Shown here: piece after piece, positions 63,245 through 64,000 of the stretch
Position numbering within the stretch: position 1 is the first letter of the stretch
Layout of the letters: each line of letters starts with the position of its first letter
Origin: Pigmentiphaga sp. H8
Lineage (GTDB): Bacteria; Pseudomonadota; Gammaproteobacteria; Burkholderiales; Burkholderiaceae_B
DNA: 64,000 bases
Reading direction: 5' to 3'
NCBI RefSeq assembly: GCF_003854895.1
Contig: NZ_CP033966.1
Coordinates: forward strand, 682,001-746,000
Notes under the pieces: generated by a model
Told to the model about the DNA's origin: nothing
The model's input: only the letters and a program-made list of their open reading frames with translations
Database searches by the model: none
Made by a program: the position numbers and the translations under genes

Positions 63245-63285
63245 TTGACACTTTTAAAACCGTTTTGATAATCTGTCGACACTAT
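63245..63285 (+). promoter_or_regulatory. Promoter and operator motifs of the FCD-type gntR gene
   Basis: TTGACA (63245-63250), a 16-base spacer and GATAAT (63267-63272) predict a start of transcription near 63279, about five bases before the ATG. TTGACACTTTT (63245-63255) and TGTCGACACTAT (63274-63285) carry a shared GACACT core with the site at 63086. The second holds the perfect palindrome TGTCGACA and runs into the start codon, which suits autoregulation. Confidence 0.5.
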
Positions 63286-64000
63286 GGACGAATCAGCCGA
63301 GACCTTCATCAACAGGGAGGACGCCCAGGGGCCCCTGGCCGACGCGGTATTCCAGCAGGTGCTGGACGCGATCTACCAGGGCCGGCTGGCGCCCGGCAGC
63401 GTCATCAACGAAGTGGCGCTGGCCCAGGAATTCGGCGTGAGCCGTGGGCCGGTGCGCGAGGCGGTGCGCCGCCTGCAGGGCATCCAGTTGGTCACCCGCG
63501 AGCCCTACCAGAAGGCGCGGGTCGTGTCGCTGTCCGCCGAGTCCGCGCTGGAGCTGTTCCAGATGCGGATGGCGCTGGAGGGCGTGGCCTGCAGCCTGGC
63601 CACCCAGCGCATGAGCGACGAGGAGGTGGCGCAACTGCTGGCGGAGCTGGAGCAGGACCGGCAGCGCCAGCTGCGCAAGGACCGGGGCGAGTCGTCCGGA
63701 CCTCGGGTATTCGATTTCCACGAGCGCATCGTGCGGGCCAGCGGCAACAACCGCATCATCCACGCGCTGTGCGAAGACCTTTATCACCTGCTGCGCGTGT
63801 ACCGCCGGCATTCCGGGACCGTGCTCGAACGCAAGGAGGACGCCTATGCCGAGCACTGGCAGATCCTGCGCGCGATCAAGTCGCGCGATGCGGAACTGGC
63901 GGAGTCGCTGATGCGCTCGCATATCGAACGCGCGGCCCGGCACCTGTTCACCCATCTCGCGGACCGGGACGACACCGACGCCGCCCCGGGACGGCGAGGA
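63284..64000 (+). CDS. GntR-family (FCD type) transcriptional regulator, partial
   Basis: The frame is open from ATG at 63284 to the window end (239 codons) with no stop, so the 3' end lies outside. The winged helix covers about 25-90 (ALAQEFGVSRGPVREAVRRL), and the FCD domain has FDFHERIVRASGNNRIIHAL and a metal/ligand histidine pattern in SHIERAARHLF. No ribosome site is seen before the ATG, and the predicted transcript starts almost at it, so it may be leaderless. It is divergent from the aconitase-hydantoinase operon and likely controls it. FCD proteins usually sense small organic acids. Confidence 0.87.
   Translation, partial: MDESAETFINREDAQGPLADAVFQQVLDAIYQGRLAPGSVINEVALAQEFGVSRGPVREAVRRLQGIQLVTREPYQKARVVSLSAESALELFQMRMALEGVACSLATQRMSDEEVAQLLAELEQDRQRQLRKDRGESSGPRVFDFHERIVRASGNNRIIHALCEDLYHLLRVYRRHSGTVLERKEDAYAEHWQILRAIKSRDAELAESLMRSHIERAARHLFTHLADRDDTDAAPGRRG

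Overview
The window is high-GC proteobacterial DNA. The housekeeping block lysA-lptM-cyaY-mrcA-aroK-aroB-dgt, three Bug/TctC-type periplasmic receptors and the many small catabolic operons each with its own regulator point to the Burkholderiales, most likely Alcaligenaceae (Bordetella/Achromobacter-like). No rRNA, tRNA, transposase or cas gene was recognised.

Layout. 1-3044: the end of an ABC-2 permease, a MarR regulator, and a divergent Rieske oxygenase with a Bug receptor; two near-identical palindromes flank marR. 3215-11892: a five-gene Liv-type ABC importer, then a pyridine-catabolic operon (FAD monooxygenase, NicD, NicX) and a convergent TetR gene. The importer and the pyridine operon carry near-identical AT-rich palindromes, so they look like one regulon. 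11946-18013: a minus-strand operon (receptor-like protein, Bug receptor, creatinase-like M24 protein, 2-hydroxyacid dehydrogenase), a GntR gene, and a divergent HD-domain protein with an oxygenase-like ligand pattern. 18048-22607: XRE-cupin regulator, porin, exported RidA, cytochrome c and Tat-exported flavin amine oxidase, which together look like a periplasmic amine-oxidising module. 22942-29501: a taurine/sulfonate-type ABC importer with a GntR regulator, an extra receptor-like protein, a TauE-type carrier and a LysR regulator.

29523-37013 is conserved core. 37014-38648 is the most unusual segment: a type I-E CRISPR array (11 repeats) with an AT-rich leader but no cas genes in view. It is followed directly by a RelE/ParE-type toxin and a Phd/XRE-type antitoxin, and then by one more repeat-spacer-repeat unit. 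The last base of the antitoxin stop codon is the first base of that resumed repeat, so the toxin-antitoxin pair sits inside the array.

38668-50490 is mostly core metabolism: PhoX-like lipoprotein, LOG hydrolase, DUF3830, ilvA, YqaA-like membrane protein, ArsC-like protein, a giant FAD/Fe-S oxidoreductase, a PilZ protein, a HIT protein and serA. 50571-64000 is a long minus-strand catabolic region in two blocks. One (50571-55515) holds an aldo/keto reductase, a Bug receptor, a maleate-isomerase-family protein lacking the usual cysteines, a flavin hydroxylase and a HutC-type GntR regulator. The other (55613-63018) holds an aldehyde dehydrogenase, a CobW GTPase, a cysteine hydrolase, a hydantoinase/dihydropyrimidinase and an aconitase-family hydratase with an altered cluster loop. 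It is divergent from an FCD-type GntR gene that runs off the window. The second block looks like a ring-opening pathway for a cyclic amide whose substrate cannot be read from sequence.
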